Shown here one piece after another: positions 1 through 7,296 of a DNA stretch of 31,233 nt; position 1 is the stretch's first letter, and each line of letters begins with the position of its first letter. This stretch comes from a bacterium (lineage in GTDB: Bacteria > Vulcanimicrobiota > Xenobia > Xenobiales > Xenobiaceae). The translations under genes were made by a program, and so were the position numbers. The notes under the pieces are model-generated. The model worked only from the letters and a program-made list of their open reading frames with translations, ran no database searches and was not told where the DNA came from. Location of the stretch: assembly GCA_022839105.1 (NCBI GenBank), contig JALHDH010000020.1, forward strand, positions 1 through 31,233, given 5' to 3'.

Positions 1-850
1 CGAGAGCGGCCTGGACATCCCCAACGCCAACACCATCATGATCAACAACGCCCAGAACTTCGGCCTGGCGCAGCTCTACCAGTTGCGCGGCCGGGTGGGA
101 CGCTCGGCCCAGCAGGGCTACTGCTACCTGCTGTATTCCCCGACCCGCAAGCTCAGCGACGAAGCCGAGCGGCGACTGGAGACGATCCGCGACTTCACCC
201 AGCTCGGAGCCGGCTTCCAGGTGGCCCTGCGCGACCTGGAGATCCGCGGGGCCGGGGACATCCTGGGGGCCGAGCAGTCCGGTCACGTGGCGGCGGTCGG
301 CTTCGACCTGTACTGCAAGATGCTCAACGAGACGGTCCAGGAACTGCGCGGCGAGAAGCCCCAGGAGGCGGAGTTCTCGACGGTCCTGGAGATCCCCGTG
401 CCGGCCGGTCTGCCCGACGCCTTCGTGGGGGATCCCCGGCAGAAGGTCACGCTCTACAAGAAGATCGCCCTGGTCCGCAGCGCCGAAGAGCTGGCCGAGG
501 TCCGGGCCGAGTTGCGGGACCGCTATGGCCCCCTGCCCGGCGAGGCCGAGAATCTCCTGGGGCTGGCGGAGGTCAAGCTGCGGGCCCTGGATCTGCTGAT
601 CCCCGCCATCCGGGTGCGGGACGGCCAGATGTGGGTGGTCCTGCCCTTCTACCCCGAGATCACCGCGTCCCAACGAGACAAGCTTCACCAGGCCACCGGC
701 TGGCCCTCACGCTACGAACAGAAGTCCCTGCTCTTCGAGGGGCTCTTCGGCCGAGCCGCGGGAAGCAAGCAGTACCCGCCTCCCGAGGAATTCCTGGGTC
801 GGATCGTCGACATCCTGGACCGCCTGCGCCGCTGGCGCGACGGGAAGTAG
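1..850 (+). CDS. mfd: Transcription-repair coupling factor Mfd, C-terminal part (5' end outside window)
   Basis: Mfd is a DNA translocase that removes RNA polymerase stalled at lesions and recruits UvrA. The frame is open from base 2 and reads ESGLDIPNANTIMINNAQNF, then QLYQLRGRVGRS, which is helicase motif VI of the RecG/Mfd superfamily 2 translocases. This is followed by the relay-helix region (RDLEIRGAGDILGAEQSGH) and, from about base 370, the TRCF C-terminal domain (DPRQKVTLYKKIALVRSAEEL, then RDRYGPLP). The stop is TAG at 848-850. About 283 residues are visible of a protein that is usually about 1,150 long, so the UvrB-like, RNA polymerase-interaction and early helicase domains lie upstream. 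The next gene is convergent, 37 bp away. The assignment is secure. Confidence 0.95.
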   Translation, partial: ESGLDIPNANTIMINNAQNFGLAQLYQLRGRVGRSAQQGYCYLLYSPTRKLSDEAERRLETIRDFTQLGAGFQVALRDLEIRGAGDILGAEQSGHVAAVGFDLYCKMLNETVQELRGEKPQEAEFSTVLEIPVPAGLPDAFVGDPRQKVTLYKKIALVRSAEELAEVRAELRDRYGPLPGEAENLLGLAEVKLRALDLLIPAIRVRDGQMWVVLPFYPEITASQRDKLHQATGWPSRYEQKSLLFEGLFGRAAGSKQYPPPEEFLGRIVDILDRLRRWRDGK

Positions 851-887
851 CCCTTCCGGAAGGCAGGCGCGGGCTCCGCCGGGAGGA

Positions 888-2027
888 TCAGGCTCCCAGG
901 AGCGATGCGGTGACCTGGGCCTCCTCGGGCAACCGGGGGCGCACGAAGAACTCGTCGAGGATCCCCTCGCGGACCCCGGGCTTGAGGGCGTTGGCGCGCC
1001 AGGAATCCTGGTTGGCCCAGAAGTCGCGCATGTAGTCCAGGTAGAAGCGGGGATTGCTGGCCAACCGGATCACGTACTGCGACCAGGTCCGGGAAAGACC
1101 CGGCTGGTCCACCTGCCAGGCCTGGTCCCAGCGGGAATCGGCCAGATAGCGGTTGCGCCAGTTGATCCGCTGCGGCCAGGAGCGCGAGTCCAAGGTCCAG
1201 TACCAGCTCCGCCAGTTCGGCCGATACCCGTACTTGCCCGAGATGGCCCCCGCAGCCAGGATGGGGACGGCCCGCCCGTCGGAAAGGGAGAGGGCGTGCA
1301 CTTCGTTGCGGTGGAAATGACCGCTGAGAACCAGCACCGGAGCGCGATGGCCCTCCAGAACCTGGGCGAAACGCTGGATCTCGACCGGGTCCCAGGCCGG
1401 AGAGTGCCCGAACTGATCCCAGGTGGGCGGGATATGGGAGGCGAGAACGACCGGCCTGTCCTCCGGAAGGGCGGCGAGTTGCTGCTGGAGCCACTTCATG
1501 GTCCGGTGGGCCTGCAATCCCCTCCCCTCGAACTGGTTCTGGGGCGAGAAGACCAGGGAGTTCAGCGAAATCCAGGTCATCCCGGCCACGGTCCCCGGGT
1601 GGACTCCATTGCCGAGATCGTCCAGGTAGAAGGACTGGCCCAGGTGCCTGCGCCAGGAGGCCAGGACCTGGGCCAGTTCGACGGGATCGGTCTGGTAGTT
1701 CGAGGGCAGATCGTTGTTGCCCAGCGTCAGGATCAGCGGAACCCGGGCGGAGCGGAGACGCGGAGCCCAGGTGCCGAGGAATCCCTCGGTGCGCTTCCAG
1801 AACTCCTCGGGCGGGCACTTGTTGTCGACGAGGTCTCCGGTCAGGGCCAGCACCTCCGGTCGCAGCGCCAGGCCATCGCGCAGGGCCTTCTCCCAGTCGG
1901 CGGGCCGGGTCTGCTCATGTCCATGGTGCAGGTCGGACCACTGCACGAAGAGGAGCGTCCGCAGAGGAGCCGCCCAGGAGGGCGTCAGGAGCACCAGGAG
2001 CAGGAAGACGAAGGACAGGATCCTCAA
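888..2027 (-). CDS. Exported calcineurin-like metallophosphoesterase
   Basis: Probable secreted or periplasmic phosphohydrolase of the calcineurin-like fold, 379 aa. Residues 1-20 form a signal peptide (hydrophobic core LSFVFLLLVLLTPSWAA). The metal-binding motifs appear in order: SDLHHGH (D32, H34), TGDLVD (D65), LGNND (N105, D106), SHIPP and SGHFH. GNND instead of the common GNHD recalls acid sphingomyelinase-like and polyphosphatase-like members, but the substrate cannot be read from sequence. The start is TTG at 2027-2025, supported by an SD sequence GGAGGT six bases upstream; no ATG in this frame would keep the signal peptide. The gene is transcribed alone, convergent with mfd and divergent from the Met-rich gene. 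Confidence 0.88.
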   Translation of the reverse strand: MRILSFVFLLLVLLTPSWAAPLRTLLFVQWSDLHHGHEQTRPADWEKALRDGLALRPEVLALTGDLVDNKCPPEEFWKRTEGFLGTWAPRLRSARVPLILTLGNNDLPSNYQTDPVELAQVLASWRRHLGQSFYLDDLGNGVHPGTVAGMTWISLNSLVFSPQNQFEGRGLQAHRTMKWLQQQLAALPEDRPVVLASHIPPTWDQFGHSPAWDPVEIQRFAQVLEGHRAPVLVLSGHFHRNEVHALSLSDGRAVPILAAGAISGKYGYRPNWRSWYWTLDSRSWPQRINWRNRYLADSRWDQAWQVDQPGLSRTWSQYVIRLASNPRFYLDYMRDFWANQDSWRANALKPGVREGILDEFFVRPRLPEEAQVTASLLGA

Positions 2028-2133
2028 GAGTTGACCTCCAGGAGGCCCGAAAGCCGCCGGTTCTGCCCCCTGGCCGCCCTCTTCGGCGGGGTCGCAGCCC
2101 CCCCTTCAGCGCTCCCCTCCTCCAGGTCGGCGG

Positions 2134-2153
2134 AAAGTTCACAGCCCCGTTAC
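2134..2153 (-). repeat. 20-nt intergenic motif, copy A
   Basis: On the minus strand this reads GTAACGGGGCTGTGAACTTT. It matches 17 of 20 bases of the motif at 17665-17684, including an identical ten-base run TGTGAACTTT. Both copies lie in spaces between divergent genes, 84-107 bp before a minus-strand start codon. It could be an operator or part of a promoter. The function is unknown and chance is not excluded. Confidence 0.3.
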
Positions 2154-2246
2154 CTGAACCCGGCCTCCCGGACAAATCCCCCAAGATTCGTGATATCAGG
2201 CAATTCAGGAACACCAACGCCCCCTTTTTTGCGAACACAAGTTCGA

Positions 2247-2275
2247 TTGCCGATCCCATGCCTCCCTGTTAGGAT
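2247..2275 (+). promoter_or_regulatory. Possible sigma-70-type promoter for the Met/Gly-rich gene
   Basis: TTGCCG (2247-2252) and TAGGAT (2270-2275) are separated by 17 bp in a relatively AT-rich patch of an otherwise GC-rich region. This would place transcription start near 2282, about 30 bases before the ATG at 2313, leaving room for the SD-like GGGAGA. It is a match by eye to the general consensus; the host consensus is unknown. Confidence 0.4.
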
Positions 2276-2312
2276 GGCTTTGAGAAACCCGAAAGGGAGA
2301 CGAAGAACGCGC

Positions 2313-2666
2313 ATGTTCATGCCCGGAATTGGCTTCGGTTGCGGAATGAGCCCCATGTGGGGCATGGCCCCCATGGCCTTCATGGGCGGAATGTACGGCG
2401 TCGGGATGGGGATGATGGGCGCTCCCATGATGACCTACAACCCGGCCGGCGCCATGATGGGCGGCTATGCCGGCGGCACCATCGGCTCGAGCCTGGGCAT
2501 GCTCCTGGGCGTGGGCCTGGGCTCCACGATGGGCCCGATGGGGATGATGGGCGGCGCAGCCCTCGGAAGCATGCTCGGCGGAGGCATCGGCTGGGGCATC
2601 GGCACCCACCTGGGTGGCAAGAGCAACCCCTTCGGCCCCTTCGGCCCCCCCTGCAGGATGTTCTGA
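2313..2666 (+). CDS. Met/Gly-rich small protein of unknown function
   Basis: A 117-residue protein that I do not recognise. By my count 22 residues are Met and 36 are Gly, about half the chain. The first 50 residues carry Met pairs and Met-x-x-Met spacings (GMSPMWGMAPMAFMGGM). Residues 46-102 look like a glycine-zipper helix region (GGYAGGTIGSSLGMLLGVGL, later GGGIGWGIGTHLGG). There are two cysteines, C10 and C114, and no cleavable signal peptide. The start is ATG at 2313 with GGGAGA upstream and a promoter-like pair at 2247-2275; a terminator-like hairpin follows at 2700. It could be a membrane-active or oligomer-forming peptide, or a soft-metal (Cu) binder through Met. Both ideas are inference. 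A chance frame is unlikely given the SD, promoter and terminator. Confidence 0.65.
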   Translation: MFMPGIGFGCGMSPMWGMAPMAFMGGMYGVGMGMMGAPMMTYNPAGAMMGGYAGGTIGSSLGMLLGVGLGSTMGPMGMMGGAALGSMLGGGIGWGIGTHLGGKSNPFGPFGPPCRMF

Positions 2667-2699
2667 CCCGACAGGCCCCTCGGCCTGGAAGGCTCGTGC

Positions 2700-2731
2700 A
2701 AGGTCGCCCTCGAGGCGGCCTTTCCTTGTTC
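2700..2731 (+). terminator. Probable rho-independent terminator after the Met/Gly-rich gene
   Basis: A nine-base-pair stem (AAGGTCGCC at 2700-2708, GGCGGCCTT at 2714-2722, one G-U pair) with a five-base loop is followed by the T-rich TCCTTGTTC. It lies 34 bp after the stop at 2666 and before the next start at 2771, suggesting that the two genes are separate transcripts. Confidence 0.5.
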
Positions 2732-2770
2732 TGAAGGAATTCGGCCGGGCCGGCCTCGAAGCGCCCTGGC

Positions 2771-4021
2771 ATGGACCCCTTCGAGCTTTCCAGATCCCCC
2801 TACTTCAATGACGTGATCCGCGCCGCCCGCGAGGCAGCCGAGGACCCCGTCCATTCCGATCTCCGCGCCCGCGACCTGGCCGAGCGCCTGAAGTTCATGG
2901 CGGAATTCGCCGAGGTCCTGGCCGGACGCTTCGCCGCGGCCATGCGGGTCCGTCCCCGGACGCCGCTGTCGCGCTCGGCCCCCCCGCGCGTCGAGAAGGC
3001 CCTGATGGAGCTCAAGGAGGCCCTGAGGGACCTGCAAGGATGGGTCAAGGACCACAACCCCGAACGCCTCCCTCGAGGCTGCGCCCGAGGCCGGGCCGCC
3101 GTCGAGGACCTCTTTGAGGTCTTTGAAGAGATGCGCCTCGAGGAGGAGTCCTTCCCCGTCTTCTCCCAGTCGCCCTATATCCAGGAACTGGTCCGGGTGG
3201 CCCTGGGGGTGGCCAAGGGAGAATTCCCTCCGGACACCCTCACCGAGAGGCTGGAGTGGATGCGCGCCCACTACGCCGAGTTCCGCAAGGACTTCACGGC
3301 CTGGTCCAGCGCCCCCACCGAGAACGAGGAGGTGGAGCGCCTGCTGCCCACGGCGGCCAAGGCCCTGGACCGGATGGGCGCGGCCCTCGACGAGATGGCC
3401 CGCTACCTTCGGGACCGCAACCGCGAGCACCTCAGGATCGGCTGTGAGGCCCTGCTGCAGGCTGGCGAGGTGCTCGTGTCCGCCCAGCAGGCCCTGCTTG
3501 CGGCTGCGGTGCCCCAGGGCGCCGCCTGCCCACGCTGTGCCGCGCCCAATCAGGCCGGGGCCCGGGCCTGCTCGGAGTGCGGGGCCACCCTGCCCGGCAT
3601 CGCGGGGATCCCGACCCAGACCATGGAAGTGCGCGAGGCCACGCCCGAACGAGCCGCCTTCGCCAACCTGATCCGCCTGGAATCCGCCGTCGAGGGTTTC
3701 CTGGACGGCCAGGAGGGCCGCGACGAGCTGCGCCGGCAGGTGGAGTGGTTCGCCCAGAAGGCCCGCGCGGGCCGCAAGCAATTCGAGTCGCTCAAGCTTC
3801 CCGAGGGCTTCCCCAGCCAGGCTGCCCGAGAGTTCGCCCAGTCCACCCGCGACCTGATGGATCGGGGAACCCGGGCCGTGGTCCAGGGCGTCGAGAGACT
3901 GGAGAGGTTCTTCACCAGCGACGAGCGCGAGGACCTTCAAGCCGGGATGGAGAGGATCCGTGAAGGTGCCGACCGGATCCTCCAGGCCCAGGAGAGGGCA
4001 ACCCAGGCTCCACCCCCTTGA
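2771..4021 (+). CDS. Three-repeat helical protein with a central zinc ribbon, unknown function
   Basis: A 416-residue, probably cytoplasmic protein (no signal peptide or membrane segment) that I cannot assign. It contains a helical unit of roughly 110 residues apparently repeated three times: residues 7-122 (SRSPYFNDVIRAAREAAE...), 132-243 (SQSPYIQELVRVALGVAK...) and a diverged copy at 297-408. Shared landmarks in units 1 and 2 are S-x-SPY, an ERL-[KE]-[FW]-M block, an L..L.R.N/R.E.L element and a following G-C pair. Between units 2 and 3 is a zinc ribbon, C253-PRC256 and C267-SEC270. The start is ATG at 2771 with no clear SD sequence. The next gene also encodes a zinc-ribbon protein, so the two may act together (inference). 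Lysine-, glutamate- and arginine-rich helices suggest protein-protein contacts. Confidence 0.75.
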   Translation: MDPFELSRSPYFNDVIRAAREAAEDPVHSDLRARDLAERLKFMAEFAEVLAGRFAAAMRVRPRTPLSRSAPPRVEKALMELKEALRDLQGWVKDHNPERLPRGCARGRAAVEDLFEVFEEMRLEEESFPVFSQSPYIQELVRVALGVAKGEFPPDTLTERLEWMRAHYAEFRKDFTAWSSAPTENEEVERLLPTAAKALDRMGAALDEMARYLRDRNREHLRIGCEALLQAGEVLVSAQQALLAAAVPQGAACPRCAAPNQAGARACSECGATLPGIAGIPTQTMEVREATPERAAFANLIRLESAVEGFLDGQEGRDELRRQVEWFAQKARAGRKQFESLKLPEGFPSQAAREFAQSTRDLMDRGTRAVVQGVERLERFFTSDEREDLQAGMERIREGADRILQAQERATQAPPP

Positions 4022-4080
4022 GGGGAACGGGCAGGGGCTCGGCCCTCGAAGGAGAATGGCGGTTCCGGATGCCCGTTCCA

Positions 4081-4107
4081 GGTGCCCTGAGGCGACTCAG
4101 GGCCACC
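4081..4107 (+). other. Stem-loop between the two zinc-ribbon genes
   Basis: GGTGCCCTGAG and CTCAGGGCCACC form an 11-bp stem with one bulged base and a GCGA loop. No T-run follows, so it is either a weak terminator or an RNA processing or stability element in the 139-bp gap between 4021 and 4161. Confidence 0.35.
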
Positions 4108-4160
4108 CGACGGGCAACCCGCAAGCTTGAATCTCCGGTCCGGCCGAAGAGGAGTCTCCC

Positions 4161-4565
4161 ATGTCCACCTGCCCGAACTGTCAAGCCCAGATCCTGCAGG
4201 ACGCCATTTTCTGCGAAGCCTGCGGATGGAAGCTGGACGAGCCGGTCCCCGAGGATCCCAGGCAAAGACCCCAGGCCAAAGGCTCGCTGAGGGCCGAGAT
4301 CCCCCTGCTCTCCGGCGCGGTCCGACAGATCCGGGCCCGAGTCGAAGGCTATCGCGAGCGTTCCGAACGCAAGCGCCGTCAGGCCCAGGAAAAGAATCAG
4401 GAGCAGCAGGAGCCCAGAGGAAGCCGCGGCCGGACCTTCCTGGGAATCCTGGCCGGACTGGCCCTCCTGGCGCTCTGGGCATGGCTCCTGGTCCGGGGGA
4501 TCCGAGGCCCCGCCCCCGCCGAGGAACTGCAGTTTCTCCAGTTCCTGCGGCTCCCCGGCTTCTAG
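4161..4565 (+). CDS. Zinc-ribbon protein with a single C-terminal membrane helix
   Basis: A 134-residue protein of unknown function. The N-terminus is a zinc ribbon, C4-PNC7 and C18-EAC21, of the zinc_ribbon_2 type. Residues 55-90 are strongly charged and probably helical (ERSERKRRQAQEKNQEQQE). Residues 92-112 form one hydrophobic segment (FLGILAGLALLALWAWLL). The expected topology is a cytoplasmic zinc ribbon anchored to the inner membrane by its C-terminal helix. The start is ATG at 4161 with a good SD sequence GAGGAG six bases upstream. It follows the repeat/zinc-ribbon gene on the same strand and precedes glgP by 72 bp. The domain content is clear but the role is not. Confidence 0.75.
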   Translation: MSTCPNCQAQILQDAIFCEACGWKLDEPVPEDPRQRPQAKGSLRAEIPLLSGAVRQIRARVEGYRERSERKRRQAQEKNQEQQEPRGSRGRTFLGILAGLALLALWAWLLVRGIRGPAPAEELQFLQFLRLPGF

Positions 4566-4637
4566 AACCGACCCGAAACCTTCTCGTCCGGGGCACCGCT
4601 CCGGGCGACGCACATTCTTCTGAGGAGGTCTACTCAC

Positions 4638-7181
4638 TTGCACCTGCTGGGCACCGTCGTCGTCCGCCCCGTCCTTCCCGACCGGATTTCCGGTCTTCAG
4701 GAACTCTCCCGGAACCTCTGGTGGAGTTGGAACCCGAAGGCCCTGGCGCTCTTTTCTTCCCTGAATCCCGAACTCTGGGAGGAGGTCGGCCACAACCCGG
4801 TCGAGGTCCTGGCCCGCCTGGACCAGCAACACATGGAGAAGGCCGCTTCGAACCCCGACTGGCTGGACCAGTATGATCGGGTCCTTGCCGAGTTCCGCGA
4901 GTACGTCGGCGCGAAATCCACCCGCTTCACCCAGACCTGGCCGAGCCATTCCGACCACGTGGTGGCCTACTTCTCGGCCGAGTTCGGACTTCACGAGAGC
5001 CTGCCCATCTACTCGGGGGGCCTCGGCATCCTCTCGGGAGACCATCTCAAGACGGCCTCGGACCTGGGAATCCCCATGGTCGGCGTCGGCCTGCTGTACA
5101 ACCACGGCTACTTCATCCAGCAGATCAACGCCGAGGGCTGGCAGGAAGCCGGCTACCGCCGCCTCAACTTCGCCAACGTCCCGGCCGAGAAGGCCCTGGA
5201 CCCCCAAGGCCAGGAGGTCGTCGTCGAGGTCGAGATGCCGGATCGCACCGTCCACGCCAGGGTCTGGCTGATCCGCGTGGGTCGGGTCCACCTGTACGTC
5301 CTGGACACCGACGTCGAGCAGAACGCCCTGGAGGATCGCAGCCTCTCGGCCAAGCTCTACGGCGGGGACAGCTCGATGCGCATCGCCCAGGAGAAGATCC
5401 TGGGTCTGGGCGGCGTGCGGGCCCTGCGCCGGCTGGGCATCAAGCCCCAGGTCTGGCACATGAACGAGGGCCACTCGGCCTTCCTGACCCTGGAACTGAT
5501 GCGCGAGCTGGTGGAAGAGGGCCTGAACTGGCGCGAGGCCATCGAGGCCCTGGCGCCCAGCATCTGCTTCACCACCCACACCCCGGTCCCGGCCGGACAC
5601 GATTCCTTCGGGCCCGAGCTCATGGAGCCCCACTTCTGGAACCTGCGCAGCCGCCTGGGGATGAGCCGCCAGGACTTCATGCGGCTGGGGCAGAGCCCCG
5701 ACCAGCCCGACAGCCCCTTCAGCCTGACGGTGCTGGCCCTGAAACTCTCGCGCCACCAGAACGGCGTGAGCAGGCTGCACGGCGAAGTCTCCCGAGGGCT
5801 GTGGAGGCATGTCTGGCCGGGATTGCCCCAGGTCGAGGTCCCCATCCGCTCGATCACCAACGGCGTCCATACGGGCACGTGGGTGGCCCCCGAGATGGCG
5901 GAGCTCTTCGATCGCCACCTGGGCGAGAGCTGGCGGGTCCATCCCGACGACAAGTCCCGCTGGGAGGCTGCCGAGCTGCCGGACTCCGAGGTCTGGGCCA
6001 CCCATCAGCGCCTCAAGGAGCAGATGGTCCAAAGGGCCCGCAAGTCCATGCACAACCGGCTGCGCCGCCTGGGCGAATCCGCGTCCCGCCACCGTGAGGT
6101 GGACGGACTTCTCTCCAGGGATGTGCTGACCCTGGGATTTGCCCGGCGCTTTGCCACCTACAAGCGGGCCGTGCTGCTCTTCTCGGACATGGAGCGGCTC
6201 AAGAGGATCCTGCTGACCCCCGGCCGCGAGGTCTGCATCCTGTTCTCGGGCAAGGCCCACCCGGCCGACCGGCCCGGGCAGGAGTTCATCAAGAAGATCC
6301 ACGACTTCAGTCGCATGCCCGAACTGCAGGGGCATATCCTCCTGCTGGAGGACTACGACATGGACCTGGCGCGCCATCTGGTGCATGGGGTCGATGTCTG
6401 GCTGAACAACCCCCGCCGGCCCCTGGAAGCCTCCGGCACCTCCGGCGAGAAGGCGGCCATGAACGGAGTCCTGAACTTCAGCGTCCTGGACGGCTGGTGG
6501 GCCGAGGGCTTCGACGGGACCAACGGATGGGCCATCGGCGAAGAGCGGGAGTTCGCCAGCCAGGAGGAACAGGACCAGGTGGACGTCAACTCGCTGTATG
6601 CCACCCTGGAGGAGGAGATCATCCCGATGTACTACGATCGGGATGAAGCGGGGATCCCGCATGCCTGGGTCGAGCGGATGAAGAACTCGATCCGCACCCT
6701 GACGCCGGTCTACTGCACCCACCGGATGCTGCTGGACTACGCCCGGGACCTGTACATCCCCGCCTGCGAGCGCGGCCAGACCATGGCCTCCAAGAGCTTC
6801 GCGGCCGCCCGCGAGCTGGCCACCTGGCGCCAGGAGATGGACTCGGCCTGGCGCAAGGTGCGGCTCGAGGCCGAGATCCCCCAGGTCCTGGAGGTGGACC
6901 GGGGCCAGGAGCTCGAGTTCGAGGTGCGTGCCCACCTGGGAACCCTCAAGCCCGAGCAGGTCCGCGTCGAGGTCTTCGCCGGAAGGCTCCGCAACGGCGA
7001 GGTGGAGACCCCCCAACGGGTGACGCTGGCCCTGGCCGGTTCGGAGAACGGGGCGCACCACTTCCGAGGGGCGTTGAAGCCCGAACAGACCGGGAACTTC
7101 GGCTTCGGGGTCCGGGCCACACCCGTGCACCCCGCCCTGCCGGAGATCTCCGAGACCGGCCTGGTGTACTGGGCTCGCTGA
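4638..7181 (+). CDS. glgP: Alpha-glucan (glycogen/maltodextrin) phosphorylase
   Basis: The enzyme releases glucose-1-phosphate from alpha-1,4-glucans by phosphorolysis using pyridoxal phosphate (PLP), in the cytoplasm. The 847-residue protein has the N-terminal DUF3417-type segment of the GlgP-like branch (RISGLQELSRNLWWSWNPKA), the substrate-site stretches GLHESLPIYSGGLGILSGDH, HMNEGHSAF and TTHTPVPAGHD, and the PLP-site block EASGTSGEKAAMNG with the predicted Schiff-base lysine K605, followed by NFSVLDGWWAEGFDG. Length fits the family. The start is TTG at 4638 with the SD sequence GAGGAGG about ten bases upstream; no ATG start fits as well. A strong hairpin follows the stop, so the gene probably ends its own transcript. 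Confidence 0.93.
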   Translation: MHLLGTVVVRPVLPDRISGLQELSRNLWWSWNPKALALFSSLNPELWEEVGHNPVEVLARLDQQHMEKAASNPDWLDQYDRVLAEFREYVGAKSTRFTQTWPSHSDHVVAYFSAEFGLHESLPIYSGGLGILSGDHLKTASDLGIPMVGVGLLYNHGYFIQQINAEGWQEAGYRRLNFANVPAEKALDPQGQEVVVEVEMPDRTVHARVWLIRVGRVHLYVLDTDVEQNALEDRSLSAKLYGGDSSMRIAQEKILGLGGVRALRRLGIKPQVWHMNEGHSAFLTLELMRELVEEGLNWREAIEALAPSICFTTHTPVPAGHDSFGPELMEPHFWNLRSRLGMSRQDFMRLGQSPDQPDSPFSLTVLALKLSRHQNGVSRLHGEVSRGLWRHVWPGLPQVEVPIRSITNGVHTGTWVAPEMAELFDRHLGESWRVHPDDKSRWEAAELPDSEVWATHQRLKEQMVQRARKSMHNRLRRLGESASRHREVDGLLSRDVLTLGFARRFATYKRAVLLFSDMERLKRILLTPGREVCILFSGKAHPADRPGQEFIKKIHDFSRMPELQGHILLLEDYDMDLARHLVHGVDVWLNNPRRPLEASGTSGEKAAMNGVLNFSVLDGWWAEGFDGTNGWAIGEEREFASQEEQDQVDVNSLYATLEEEIIPMYYDRDEAGIPHAWVERMKNSIRTLTPVYCTHRMLLDYARDLYIPACERGQTMASKSFAAARELATWRQEMDSAWRKVRLEAEIPQVLEVDRGQELEFEVRAHLGTLKPEQVRVEVFAGRLRNGEVETPQRVTLALAGSENGAHHFRGALKPEQTGNFGFGVRATPVHPALPEISETGLVYWAR

Positions 7182-7206
7182 AGCCAGGTCCAGGGTCTTG
7201 AAAACA

Positions 7207-7243
7207 GGAGGGCCCGCCCGGCCAATGGCTGGACGGGCCCTCC
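7207..7243 (+). terminator. Strong hairpin after glgP, terminator-like without a T-run
   Basis: Two 17-base arms (7207-7223 and 7227-7243) pair with one C-A mismatch and one G-U pair around a three-base loop. The right side lacks a T-run (GTGTCCCGG follows), while AAAA lies just upstream on the plus strand. Located 25 bp after the glgP stop, it is either an imperfect intrinsic terminator or an mRNA-stabilising end structure. Confidence 0.5.
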
Positions 7244-7296
7244 GTGTCCCGGGCAGGCCACGCAGGCCGCCGTGCCCAGGATGAATTGGAGGTTTC

